Origin: Breznakibacter xylanolyticus
GTDB lineage: Bacteria; Bacteroidota; Bacteroidia; Bacteroidales; Marinilabiliaceae
Reading direction: 5' to 3'
Length of the DNA: 56,469 bases
Assembly: GCF_003254275.1 (NCBI RefSeq)
Contig: NZ_QKZK01000003.1
Coordinates: forward strand, 1-56,469
Below the pieces are notes generated by a model. That model ran no database searches and was not told the origin of the DNA. It saw only the letters and a program-made list of their open reading frames with translations. Of the stretch, positions 7,915 through 16,231 are shown one piece after another (within the stretch, counting starts at the first letter, position 1; the number at the start of each line of letters is the position of its first letter). The translations under genes and the position numbers were made by a program.

Positions 7915-8658
7915 TTAAATGTTAGTGATTTCTTGTGCAAGGCTTAAATAATCCTCGGCTCCATTGCTTTTGGGAGCGTATCTGAACACATCGGTTCCAG
8001 AACTTGTGGCTTCGGCCAACGATATGTTCTCGCGGATAAATGTCGAAAACAGTTTTTCCCCAAAGTGCGATTTGATGACCTCCGCAATATCCTTGTGAAG
8101 CACCTTGTGGTTGTTATACTGGGTGATGACAATACCACCAAGCTCTAATTTGGAATTGATCCTTCGCTTGACTTTATCTGTCACCTCCATCAACTTTGTC
8201 AACCCTTGAATGCTCAAATGGTGAGGCAACAATGGTATGATGTAGAAATCGGCAGCCGACAATGCATTCACAGAGATAAGGCCTAGGTTTGGGGAACAAT
8301 CCCAAAGGATATAATCGTACCTCGCCAGCACAGGTGTCAGAAGTTCTTTTAGTAAATATTCTTTACCGGGTTCTGTGGCCATTTCGAGTTCAAAGGCACT
8401 TAAATCTAACGACGAGGGCAATACATGAAGCTTTGGATAAATCTCGACAGCCTTAAAAGGTTTTTCCCCTTTCATGGTATTGTACGAATTAACCGTCATA
8501 TCCTCCACTCCAAACGACGTCGTTAAATTGCACTGCCCATCAAGGTCGATGACCAATGTGCGATGCCCCATATTGGCCAAAGCTGCGGCTACCGAAGTGG
8601 TGGTTGTGGTTTTGCCAACGCCTCCTTTTTGATTGATGAATGCAATTATCTTTCCCAT
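7915..8658 (-). CDS. parA: ParA-family partition ATPase
   Basis: A 247-aa deviant Walker-type ATPase. It has QKGGVGKTTTT at 10-20 (signature Lys K11), VIDLDGQCNLT (Walker A'), and a WDCSPNLG Walker B region. The length suits the small plasmid/ICE ParA type without an N-terminal HTH. It segregates replicons by forming ATP-dependent gradients on the nucleoid. It overlaps the upstream replication protein gene by 13 bp and is followed by a small RHH-like gene. Its presence implies that the element can exist as a circular replicating form (inference). Confidence 0.9.
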   Translation of the reverse strand: MGKIIAFINQKGGVGKTTTTTSVAAALANMGHRTLVIDLDGQCNLTTSFGVEDMTVNSYNTMKGEKPFKAVEIYPKLHVLPSSLDLSAFELEMATEPGKEYLLKELLTPVLARYDYILWDCSPNLGLISVNALSAADFYIIPLLPHHLSIQGLTKLMEVTDKVKRRINSKLELGGIVITQYNNHKVLHKDIAEVIKSHFGEKLFSTFIRENISLAEATSSGTDVFRYAPKSNGAEDYLSLAQEITNI

Positions 8659-11318
8659 AAATCTAAGTTTAATTGTATTTTGCTGATATCAAATGCATAA
8701 GCACTTCCAAGGCCTTTAATAGTGACTGTATTACTTCGACCATTCATCCACGAGGGAATGTAGGCTGGATCGTTGATTAAGAGTCTGATTAAATCATTGT
8801 ATGAAGTCGGTTCACCATCCCAGGTTGCCGGAGTCTGCATATAGATTTTATGAAGTAACTGGATGTTTAAACCCAGATATTCAGTTCCATCGCTTTTGCT
8901 AGCGTATTTATAATGAATGTCTTTATGGAGTTTCTTCTCAGACTTTAAGAAATCCAAAGCTCTCCAGAATCGATTAACCCTATTGATGCTTTTGATTTCT
9001 ATATCTTGATCTGTGACCGTGCGTTTTATCCAATCAAAGAGGTTTTGATATGTAAACGGAAAGATCAAATGATCACTTAGAGATTGGAACACCGCTAAAA
9101 ACAATGCCATGTGTTTGATTGATCTTTCCGAAAGGTGTTCCAACTTCATATTTCTTTCTTTGAGGATGGACAATTGCTCATTGAAACAAGAACTGAAGAC
9201 TGCTTTAAAGTGCTTGCGGTGAATAATGATTTCAATGAATGTTTTCCCTAGTCCATCTGCTTTGTATTGTTCCAATTGCTTGAATGCAGATACCTGTTCT
9301 GACGTAAAATTGTTATTCCTGAAATCTAATACCACCATCCTGCTCAATAGTGCGGATGATGCAGATGGAAGACTGTTTCCGTCGATAATAATGGATGAAT
9401 TGATAAACGTATCCATGGTTTTGAAATCATTGCTCGATTGCGCTCTCGAATAAGCAATGCCTTCATATCCGGTCTTCAATAATCCGATAATGTTCTTTTC
9501 AATCTTGTTGTCATACTCTTTAAGGTAGAGCAATCCATTTCGTATTTTATGAGCTGTTCGGGCAATGGATTTTGGGGTTGAATTGGCTTCTAATGAAATG
9601 CCTTTGTAATTGTTATAAAACAAGCTCAACAGGAATTCTGTGTAAGATGTTTTTCCAACGCCCCAATCACCAAAAAGAAACAGATAGGGGAAAAAGCCTA
9701 GTTCATCAATGATGATATCCCTGTAGATGGATGCAATCACAAATACAATACCTATAATCCCTTTTTCGTCATAGGCCTGAGCAACCATTTGAGACCATTG
9801 AGAAAATGATCCTTTACCCATTCGAAACTGAAACTTCTGATCTTGTAGAAATTCTTGTGAATGCCTATTGATGAATGAAAAGGCTGGTAAATAGTAATAG
9901 GTGCTGTGCAATTCTACAACTCCATACTTATCCACTTTATGAAATTTTCCATTCTGTATGATTCCATTGGCGAATGTGTAGTATCCTTTACCCAGATGTT
10001 GTCCCAGGGTGGTCAGTTCTTTTGCTTCTTTATCGCGTTGAAGGACTTCTTCCAAAATTCGGTCAAGCTCATCTTTGGTACCTCGAAACGAGAAATTACC
10101 TTTTGATCGAATCACTGCTTTAAAATCCTCCAGAGAAAGTGATTTTGCTGTTATAATGGCTAGTTCTGTTTTACCAAACTTATTTTGTAAATAAAATATC
10201 CGCTTTGCGTTATCTGTGCCATCAGGGAAAAAATACACGACATCCATTACAAAATTGGAGATACATCGTTCATGTCTGACCCCTTTAATATTTGATTCTA
10301 TCCAATAGCAATTTTGTCTTTTGAAGTAACCATGCTTTTTTACATCATTTGCTTCATCTATCGAATCGTCAATTAATTGAGGGTAGAGTTGCTGGTAATT
10401 CTCTCCATTTGACAAGAAATCTTCTAAAGCACCAGCTCTGAGAAGGTCATTTATATCTTGATCGGATGAAAGTTTAAGCTGAAAAACTGAAATATCTAAG
10501 AAGCTATGATCGACGATTAATGACAGAATTTGTGATGCCATTTGTTCGCCTGCTTTGTCATTGTCAAAAGCCAGAATGACTCTTTTCTCTTTGATATATT
10601 TTTCAAGCTTGGGATAGTCATTGAAATTATTGCCGGCACTAAAAAAGGCTATTGATGAATGGCTTTGTAGCGATAAAGCATTGATACATCCTTCCACCAA
10701 AAACACCCATTCATCTGACGGGCGATACATCTCAACATACAGAGCATTGTTGAGTTTCCCATCATTGTAATATTGTCCTTTCTCAATGGTTAGTTTTCGC
10801 GAATTGATAAGCTGTTTTTCACTATCAATAAAAACGATGCGATTGACTGTTTTATCTTCGTTATTTGATTGATAATAGGCACCTTCTGGCAGTTCGTTCA
10901 CCAAAATACCTCTTGAAACAAGATATTGAGAGGCTAACTGTTTTGAGTTGTTTTGTATTGCGAAAACCTTTTTGTCAAATGATGAATATTCATCTTGATT
11001 TCGAAACGATTTCGATTTGGTATCATTTAAAATGTTGGTTAACACAAATGATAGCGCATCAGATGCATTGCAATTCAAATGCTCCTGTACCACATTCAGC
11101 CAGTCTTTGGCTTTCTCATTGTTACCGAAATTTTTAAGCCAATATTTACCATTATCCAGCTTTAGGCAACTGGATGGTGTATTTTCCAAGTGCGTTTTAA
11201 ATTTCTTTCCGGGAACAGCTTCCGGAAAGACGTGCTGGATAATTCTGAGTTGTATGGAAGGGTCGTTTTTTATTCGATCAAATCCATAATCTGGTGGATT
11301 ATCAATCGTTTTTTGCAT
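8646..11318 (-). CDS. Replication primase-helicase (Toprim plus P-loop helicase domain)
   Basis: An 890-aa protein. The N-terminal ~100 residues resemble the CHC2 primase zinc-finger fold but lack a Cys cluster. A Toprim domain follows, with VFLVEGCINAL (E209) and VILAFDNDKAG (D252, D254). From about 490 a DUF927/SF3-like helicase domain carries a Walker A (FGDWGVGKTS, about 550-558). A sensor/arginine region carries IIIDGNSLP and SSALLSRMVVLD. This domain order is that of primase-helicases of Bacteroidetes mobilizable elements. It would prime and unwind the excised circle, with ParA (13-bp overlap) ensuring inheritance. Function is family-based. Confidence 0.75.
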   Translation of the reverse strand: MQKTIDNPPDYGFDRIKNDPSIQLRIIQHVFPEAVPGKKFKTHLENTPSSCLKLDNGKYWLKNFGNNEKAKDWLNVVQEHLNCNASDALSFVLTNILNDTKSKSFRNQDEYSSFDKKVFAIQNNSKQLASQYLVSRGILVNELPEGAYYQSNNEDKTVNRIVFIDSEKQLINSRKLTIEKGQYYNDGKLNNALYVEMYRPSDEWVFLVEGCINALSLQSHSSIAFFSAGNNFNDYPKLEKYIKEKRVILAFDNDKAGEQMASQILSLIVDHSFLDISVFQLKLSSDQDINDLLRAGALEDFLSNGENYQQLYPQLIDDSIDEANDVKKHGYFKRQNCYWIESNIKGVRHERCISNFVMDVVYFFPDGTDNAKRIFYLQNKFGKTELAIITAKSLSLEDFKAVIRSKGNFSFRGTKDELDRILEEVLQRDKEAKELTTLGQHLGKGYYTFANGIIQNGKFHKVDKYGVVELHSTYYYLPAFSFINRHSQEFLQDQKFQFRMGKGSFSQWSQMVAQAYDEKGIIGIVFVIASIYRDIIIDELGFFPYLFLFGDWGVGKTSYTEFLLSLFYNNYKGISLEANSTPKSIARTAHKIRNGLLYLKEYDNKIEKNIIGLLKTGYEGIAYSRAQSSNDFKTMDTFINSSIIIDGNSLPSASSALLSRMVVLDFRNNNFTSEQVSAFKQLEQYKADGLGKTFIEIIIHRKHFKAVFSSCFNEQLSILKERNMKLEHLSERSIKHMALFLAVFQSLSDHLIFPFTYQNLFDWIKRTVTDQDIEIKSINRVNRFWRALDFLKSEKKLHKDIHYKYASKSDGTEYLGLNIQLLHKIYMQTPATWDGEPTSYNDLIRLLINDPAYIPSWMNGRSNTVTIKGLGSAYAFDISKIQLNLDLWER

Positions 11319-11387
11319 ACTTTTGTATTGTGTTTTTGTCCAAATTATTGGGCTTGAAAGTGAGGTGGATGGCAGTCCACCTTTTTT

Positions 11388-12602
11388 TTATATTCCTCTT
11401 TCTAAATCCCGATTTCTTTTCTTTTTCTTCTTTCTATTTAAAAAAAGATTGTCATCATCTTTATCCATATTATTGATTACATCAGCAGATGAAAAGTCAA
11501 GAATATTATTGCCCCAGTCATTGATCCTGTCAGTATTGCTGTTAGTATCATTTTGATGTCGATTATAGAATTCAACTTCTTGAGAACTTCCATTTTGATG
11601 GTAAGCGCATTGATATTCTGATCCAGCAGTTGCGCTGTTTTCATTGATCTGATTTGTTGTTCCTGAATCAATAAGGTTTCCTGTTTTAAATCCTTCAGAA
11701 GTTCTTTCAAATTGTTTGCTATCGGGGTTATAGCCTGATTTAAGGCCTCGATATTGTTCAAATTGGTCTTTTGAATTCTCTCTATCTGACCATCGAGAAT
11801 TTGTTTCCGTTCCTCGATGGATTTCCTGGCTGCTTCTTCGATTTCTTTCATAATTATCAGTTAGTTTTTTATTAATTTGAATCCAGGAGTATCCTTTTCC
11901 AAGTGTTGATCCTTTCAGGCAAATCCCTTCTAGTTCAAAACTGACCCCGAATACTTGTTCATTTTGATTCTTATGTAGTTTCATTTCAACTCCTTGTTGA
12001 TTCAAATCTTGTAATAATTCTGGGATAGAACTGGATGTTGAAATTGCCTCCATCAGAATCATTTGGAGTTGTTTTTTAACAGGTATGGTGTGAGTGCGTC
12101 TGAAAAGTTCAACTTGCCCTTTTGACAATCCACTTTCTTGAACTTTAGATGAATCAGGAACCCTTATCAGTCCATGTTTCTGCTCTAACTGTCTTACTAT
12201 GTTTTCGCTACGTTTGTAATCCCATTTATCACTTACTACTTGTCCATCAAAGTCAATCCTGTTTGCAATGATATGAATGTGAGCATGATCTCTGTCATAG
12301 TGTCTGTACATAGCATACTGACTATTCGCGAATCCCATTTCTTTAAGGTATTCTTTCCCAATCTCCACAAATTGTTCATTTGAAAGATGCTCTTGAGGAT
12401 TTATGCTCAGTGCGGTATGATAGACCACCTTATTTAGATTAGGCTTTAAAGTTCTAATCATTCCAAATTCCTTGGCCAGATTGCGAGCATTTTGGCTTAA
12501 CATGTTCGAATCTATCAATTCAGCTACTCCACCATTTACTTTTGCTTCCATATAATTCAGCACACCTCTGAAACTTGTTCCTTTAATCTGCTTCGCTATC
12601 AT
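11388..12602 (-). CDS. mobA: Relaxase, MobA/VirD2 family
   Basis: A 404-aa conjugative relaxase that nicks oriT and pilots single-stranded DNA. The relaxase domain fills about the first 200 residues. The candidate catalytic Tyr is Y17 in GVLNYMEAK, and the metal-binding histidines lie in HYDRDHAHIHIIANR (H106, H108, H110). The C-terminal ~170 residues are low-complexity, rich in Asn, Ser, Glu and Arg, and end in a Lys-rich stretch. That region also encodes another protein in a different frame (11477-11851). The gene overlaps mobC by 20 bp. No coupling protein or type IV secretion genes are in the window, so transfer would rely on a helper. Confidence 0.9.
   Translation of the reverse strand: MIAKQIKGTSFRGVLNYMEAKVNGGVAELIDSNMLSQNARNLAKEFGMIRTLKPNLNKVVYHTALSINPQEHLSNEQFVEIGKEYLKEMGFANSQYAMYRHYDRDHAHIHIIANRIDFDGQVVSDKWDYKRSENIVRQLEQKHGLIRVPDSSKVQESGLSKGQVELFRRTHTIPVKKQLQMILMEAISTSSSIPELLQDLNQQGVEMKLHKNQNEQVFGVSFELEGICLKGSTLGKGYSWIQINKKLTDNYERNRRSSQEIHRGTETNSRWSDRENSKDQFEQYRGLKSGYNPDSKQFERTSEGFKTGNLIDSGTTNQINENSATAGSEYQCAYHQNGSSQEVEFYNRHQNDTNSNTDRINDWGNNILDFSSADVINNMDKDDDNLFLNRKKKKKRNRDLERGI
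11477..11851 (-). CDS. Coiled-coil membrane protein nested out of frame in the relaxase gene
   Basis: A 124-aa frame on the same strand as the relaxase but offset by one base, entirely inside its 3' part. The product is a long charged helix (KEIEEAARKSIEERKQI onward) with coiled-coil periodicity to about residue 95. It ends in one hydrophobic segment (MILTAILTGSMTGAIIFLTF) and a short tail. The relaxase sequence over the same stretch is low-complexity, as expected if this frame is the constrained one. ColE1-type plasmids likewise have small accessory mob genes inside mobA, one membrane-associated. Expression is inferred. Confidence 0.65.
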   Translation of the reverse strand: MKEIEEAARKSIEERKQILDGQIERIQKTNLNNIEALNQAITPIANNLKELLKDLKQETLLIQEQQIRSMKTAQLLDQNINALTIKMEVLKKLNSIIDIKMILTAILTGSMTGAIIFLTFHLLM

Positions 12603-12933
12603 CTTTAAGGAATAATTGGTTAATCTTTTTGAGGAGTTCGGTTGCAGCTTGAATCTCGCTATGAATCTTTGTGTATTGCCCTGAATTTAGTTTACGACTG
12701 ATCTGGTTGAGATTGGTAGACATACCTACCAATTGTCGATAATAAGCTCTGTGCATAGGAGATACTTTAGCTACCAATGCTTTTTTTGAGAAAGCCGCTT
12801 TTCGCAACCAATTAGCAACAGACAATCCAGCCAATTCAGACTGCTTTTTAGCGAACTCCATTTCTGAATTCGTCAATCGGATATTGAACTGATAAATTCT
12901 CAATTCATCACATTCTTTTTTAGGTCGAGCCAC
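12583..12933 (-). CDS. mobC: MobC-like relaxosome accessory protein
   Basis: A 116-aa basic protein beginning MARPKKECDELRIYQFNIRL, followed by TNSEMEFAKKQSELAGLSVANWLRKAA spread over about residues 21-48, a ribbon-helix-helix type DNA-binding segment. The C-terminal helix contains MSTNLNQISRKLNSG, the family signature of MobC/bacterial mobilization proteins. It binds oriT and helps the relaxase nick. The relaxase start codon lies inside its last codons (20-bp overlap), and the candidate oriT is immediately upstream. Confidence 0.88.
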   Translation of the reverse strand: MARPKKECDELRIYQFNIRLTNSEMEFAKKQSELAGLSVANWLRKAAFSKKALVAKVSPMHRAYYRQLVGMSTNLNQISRKLNSGQYTKIHSEIQAATELLKKINQLFLKDDSEAD

Positions 12934-12956
12934 CGAGACACATTTTTATACGAAGT

Positions 12957-13013
12957 GAGAAAATGGCAAGCGTTTTGGTGAAGGTTTACCGTAGCAAAAA
13001 CATGGCTTGCTCC
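12957..13013. other. Candidate origin of transfer (oriT)
   Basis: A short non-coding gap upstream of mobC with an imperfect inverted repeat: GCAAGC followed by a T-rich tract (12966-12976), and CAAAAA followed by CATGGCTTGC (12996-13010). A GGTTTACC segment lies in the loop. oriT regions of Bacteroidetes mobilizable elements usually sit next to mobC and contain such a hairpin beside the nic site. The nic site itself cannot be identified by eye. Confidence 0.4.
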
Positions 13014-13373
13014 TTACCGAATATTAACCTTGTGCCTGTTGCTTTTACTTATTCGTTTAGCAATCTCATGTTCGTGTTTCACAGATGTATCTACGGCACC
13101 GTCTAAAAGAAAAGCATCCAATTCTGTGCGTTTAAAGAATACTTTTCGCCCAGACGGTTTGTGATATTGGATTTTATTAAAATGAATCAGCTTATAAAGA
13201 AAGCTTATTGAAAAACCAGTATAAACAGATGCCTCGGATACTGTTAAAATACTTTTTTGATGAATCTGAAGTGCTAACATCAGATTGTCTACCTTTTGCT
13301 CGATGCGTTTAAGTTCTTCCATGTCAATAAGTTTTGAATTATTGAAAACAAAAGAAGCTCTATCGAATTTCAT
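13014..13373 (-). CDS. Excisionase-like helix-turn-helix protein
   Basis: A 119-aa protein with an N-terminal helical region (EELKRIEQKVDNLMLAL) and a MerR/Xis-type winged HTH. The HTH shows LTVSEASVYTGFSISFLYKL, then KIQYHKPSGRKVFFKRTELDAFL, split here over about residues 70-92. This is the HTH_17 pattern found beside integrases in Bacteroidetes mobile elements, where it controls excision. A second possible start lies at residue 18 (MEELKRIEQ). The gene ends 80 bp before mobC. Confidence 0.8.
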   Translation of the reverse strand: MKFDRASFVFNNSKLIDMEELKRIEQKVDNLMLALQIHQKSILTVSEASVYTGFSISFLYKLIHFNKIQYHKPSGRKVFFKRTELDAFLLDGAVDTSVKHEHEIAKRISKSNRHKVNIR

Positions 13374-13390
13374 AAAAAATAGGGGGGTAA

Positions 13391-14515
13391 TTATTCCCCC
13401 TTGTTTTTGATGTACTTGTCTGGTAATGTGCTAATTATTTTGAAGAATATTTTATATTTCTTGGGGCAGGGGTTGTTTAATCCTTTTTTAATGAAGCTAC
13501 TAATATTAAATTCAGTTTCACCTAAATGTGTGTAGTTTTGATATATGAAGTTTTCGATATTTATATTATCCAAAAGTGTTGTATACGATCGAAGAATAGT
13601 ATGAAATAAAACTAATGACGATCTTCTTTTTAACCAATTTATCTTGCCTTCTCCAAGTTCCCAACACAGAACAAAATCCCGAGATTTTGTATCTATATAT
13701 CCATATTCAAATAATATTTGATGTAATTCTTTTATGCTTGAAATATCAACATCAAAGTTAAATTTGATCTGAGCGTTCTTTTCAATCTTATTATTAAGAT
13801 TTTCAATTTCGTCATTAAGAAACATTCTCAGTTGAGGTGATTGAATAAAGTCAATACCACTTCGTCCTGTCTCGTATTTGCATAGTAAGTGAAATTGATT
13901 ATTAAAAAGATTAAGCTTATTTCTTATTGTTAAGTGCGAATGCGATTTTCTTACAAACTTCAGAACACAAATCAACCAGTTATCATATCTTTTTTGATGA
14001 TCGGAATAAAAATGTCCATCATAAATCACAGAATCAATAAATGCATCAAGAATTTGAGCGATAAAACCATCATCAACAATGCCTTTTGAAAAAGGTTGAT
14101 TTAATGTTTTAAGGTATCTATCGCATATGAATAGCATGTTTTTATAAAAGAATGCCAAGTTATATAGGGTTTTATCTTTTAGAGAATCAATATCTCTGAA
14201 TGGATTATTGTTTTTAAGATTTCTTTGAAAACAGTCCAGTTCAATTTTTTTTATGAGTTTATTAAAATCTACTTGAGGACGTGACATTGCAAAACGAAAG
14301 AAATTATTTGAAATCCCATTGACTTTAGGAGGAATCTGATTAAAATCATGGGTATTTACGGCTTCTGTTAAATATTCGATTGTGTTTTTGTGTGTTGAAA
14401 TGAAGAATTCAGAACCCAGTTCTTCAAGATAAACTTTTTCTCTAAACGATATTTCAGAACATTCTTCAATATTAATTGACAGTGATGTAAATTGATTCAA
14501 AGTTTCGAGTCGCAT
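13391..14515 (-). CDS. Unknown 374-aa protein between integrase and excisionase
   Basis: No family recognised. The product is mostly helical, with no membrane segment or signal peptide, and is rich in Asn, Phe, Lys and Ile in line with the AT-rich element. Aromatic/charged blocks such as YNLAFFYKNMLFICDRYLK and YDNWLICVLKFVRKSHSHL hint at a compact all-helical fold. It starts 20 bp after the integrase stop, so it is cotranscribed with the integrase and probably has an element-specific role, such as integration control or defence; this is only context. Confidence 0.7.
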   Translation of the reverse strand: MRLETLNQFTSLSINIEECSEISFREKVYLEELGSEFFISTHKNTIEYLTEAVNTHDFNQIPPKVNGISNNFFRFAMSRPQVDFNKLIKKIELDCFQRNLKNNNPFRDIDSLKDKTLYNLAFFYKNMLFICDRYLKTLNQPFSKGIVDDGFIAQILDAFIDSVIYDGHFYSDHQKRYDNWLICVLKFVRKSHSHLTIRNKLNLFNNQFHLLCKYETGRSGIDFIQSPQLRMFLNDEIENLNNKIEKNAQIKFNFDVDISSIKELHQILFEYGYIDTKSRDFVLCWELGEGKINWLKRRSSLVLFHTILRSYTTLLDNINIENFIYQNYTHLGETEFNISSFIKKGLNNPCPKKYKIFFKIISTLPDKYIKNKGE

Positions 14516-14535
14516 AATTTCTTAAAAGATTAGGA

Positions 14536-15750
14536 TTAAAGTAAATCATCTGTTTTGTCCAATTCATCATCTGAGAATTGGGCTAAGTAAGCATTTGTAG
14601 TTACGATATCATTATGACCAAGTCCTTGTCCAATCATACTAAAGCCAACACCTTGACGCAAAAGGGTTGTTGCATATGAATGTCTTGCAACATAGGATGT
14701 AACTTTGACTTTAATTTTAAGAATTAGAGCCATTGCTTTGAGGTCAGAATTTAGTGCTCTTAAACGTTTATGGATTCTGTGTTTTTTTTGAGTTTCGGTT
14801 TGGTGAAAAGAATTTAGGATAGGAAATACATATTCACTTGTCGGATCATCGAAATAATTGATAATAGCTCTTAATTTCTCATTGTATTTGAGTCGAAAGA
14901 TTTTCCCTGTTTTTGCTCTTTTGTAAATAAGGCGATCATCATATAGATTGTCCTTTTTTAATTGAGCCATATCAACGAAATTTATTCCCCTTGCATAATA
15001 ACTAAACATGAATAGATAATATGAATCAGTGAATTGGGGATATTTATTGATGTCAAAGTTCTTGAGAAGCTCGAGATCATTTGCAGAAAGAGCTCTCGGT
15101 GTTGCAATCGATTTTAATTTTGAAAGAGAATAACCTTCTTGTCCCGATCCTTTAGAAAATGGATAATAGCTTGAGTCAATATATTTTCGTTTAATTGCTT
15201 CATTATAAATAGCTCTAAGAGTTCTCATGTGGTGATGAACACCACCTCCAGTATTTTTTCTTCCGAATAAGTAAGTTTCAAATTGTTTTAAAAATTCATA
15301 ATTGATATCATAGAATGTCAAATCTTTATTGTTTCGAAACTTTCGGATAATATTAAATGAGCTTTTATATATGTTGGCTGTATTTACTTTTTCGATACTT
15401 AGGAGTTCTCCTATTATTTCCTCATAAAAAGGAAAAACAGAAATTGTTTTCCCATCATTAGAAAAGCGAGATTGGAATAATTCAAAAGAAAACAGTTTGT
15501 TTTCAATTTTTATTTCATTGATTATTCGCTCTGCTTTAAGCTCTGTCGATTCTAATGCTTGATTTAATACTTTATAATTTTTTACCGACTTAGAAAAGCG
15601 TCCTAATTCTTCAATCCATTCTTCTGGAGTAGCTGTATAGCCAAGAGTGATTACCTTTCTCTTCCTATTGTGAATTAATTGTATGATGATAGGATATTTA
15701 CCATCATTATACTGTTTCCACTTATATAGTATAATCTTAAATTTTGCCAT
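14536..15750 (-). CDS. int: Tyrosine recombinase/integrase of the element
   Basis: A 404-aa phage-type integrase. It has an N-terminal Arm-binding domain (YKWKQYNDGKYPIIIQLIHN), a SAM-like core-binding domain at about 105-200, and a catalytic domain. Catalytic residues are R254 (YYARGINFVD), K280 (KRAKTGK), R356 (TSYVARHSYAT, with Ser where many relatives have His), H379 (GLGHND) and Y388 (TTNAYLAQF). This is the usual variant in Bacteroidetes ICE/IME integrases. It lies 137 bp from a tRNA-Pro 3' end, the expected attachment site, and is transcribed away from it. A -7 element is present at 15776-15783. Confidence 0.93.
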   Translation of the reverse strand: MAKFKIILYKWKQYNDGKYPIIIQLIHNRKRKVITLGYTATPEEWIEELGRFSKSVKNYKVLNQALESTELKAERIINEIKIENKLFSFELFQSRFSNDGKTISVFPFYEEIIGELLSIEKVNTANIYKSSFNIIRKFRNNKDLTFYDINYEFLKQFETYLFGRKNTGGGVHHHMRTLRAIYNEAIKRKYIDSSYYPFSKGSGQEGYSLSKLKSIATPRALSANDLELLKNFDINKYPQFTDSYYLFMFSYYARGINFVDMAQLKKDNLYDDRLIYKRAKTGKIFRLKYNEKLRAIINYFDDPTSEYVFPILNSFHQTETQKKHRIHKRLRALNSDLKAMALILKIKVKVTSYVARHSYATTLLRQGVGFSMIGQGLGHNDIVTTNAYLAQFSDDELDKTDDLL

Positions 15751-15775
15751 AGTTTTAGTTGCAACAGAGTTGAAA

Positions 15776-15783
15776 CAAATGTA
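15776..15783 (-). promoter_or_regulatory. -7 promoter element upstream of the integrase gene
   Basis: On the minus strand the bases read TACATTTG, matching TAnnTTTG, 26 bp upstream of the integrase start codon. No clear -33 TTTG was found. Confidence 0.45.
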
Positions 15784-15887
15784 TGAATAAATGAAAATTG
15801 AAGCATGTTTATTGAAAAGTAAATGTACGTATAAACTTGATATATTGATATATGAAAGTTAGTGAAAACTAAAGAAAATAGAACCAT

Positions 15888-15934
15888 TACGTCTGGGGGG
15901 CGTGTGGCCGCTGGTTCGAATCCAGTCATCCCGA
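15888..15934 (+). tRNA. 3' part of tRNA-Pro(GGG); attachment site of the element
   Basis: The bases fold as the 3' half of a tRNA. The anticodon arm is TACGT/GCGTG (15888-15904) with loop CTGGGGG, giving anticodon GGG. The variable loop is TGGCC, the T-arm is GCTGG/CCAGT with loop TTCGAAT, and the 3' acceptor strand is CATCCCG plus discriminator A (15927-15934). No CCA is encoded. The D-arm and 5' acceptor strand are absent: upstream bases are element DNA. Integrases often use a tRNA 3' end as attB, so this is the attachment-site copy left at one junction. The intact tRNA should lie at the other end, outside the window. Confidence 0.85.
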
Positions 15935-15959
15935 CAAAATGAATTCCAATTCATTTCAT

Positions 15960-15993
15960 AAGCCTGCAAATCGATTGATTTGCAGGCTTTTTT
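15960..15993 (+). terminator. Rho-independent terminator behind the tRNA-Pro 3' end
   Basis: A 13-bp perfect stem AAGCCTGCAAATC/GATTTGCAGGCTT with a GATT loop, followed by a T run. It belongs to the tRNA transcription unit and marks the first chromosomal DNA right of the element. Confidence 0.85.
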
Positions 15994-16231
15994 AATTTTA
16001 TCTCTTTTAAATTAATTCAAGCAAAGTTATTTAGCTGATGTGTCTATTTTTGTATTTCTATATTTGAAAACAAATAGACATAGTGCTTATTGCTTTTTTT
16101 GAGACTTATGATCGTGTTTGAATTATAAAAATGAAAACAGTCATGACGATCACCAAGCGATATATTGGCGCCTGATTATATGTATTGTTGTATATTTTTT
16201 TGACAATCAATTATTAATGATTTTTAATCAC

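Noticed and set aside
15675-15929. 84-codon minus-strand frame across the tRNA-Pro 3' end
   Set aside because: It starts MTGFEPAATRPPD, the usual translation of the antisense of a tRNA T-arm, and overlaps the integrase start. Not a gene.
16118-16231. TTG start for the membrane protein at 16118
   Set aside because: The ATG at 16232 begins a natural first membrane helix; the extension is not supported by any motif.
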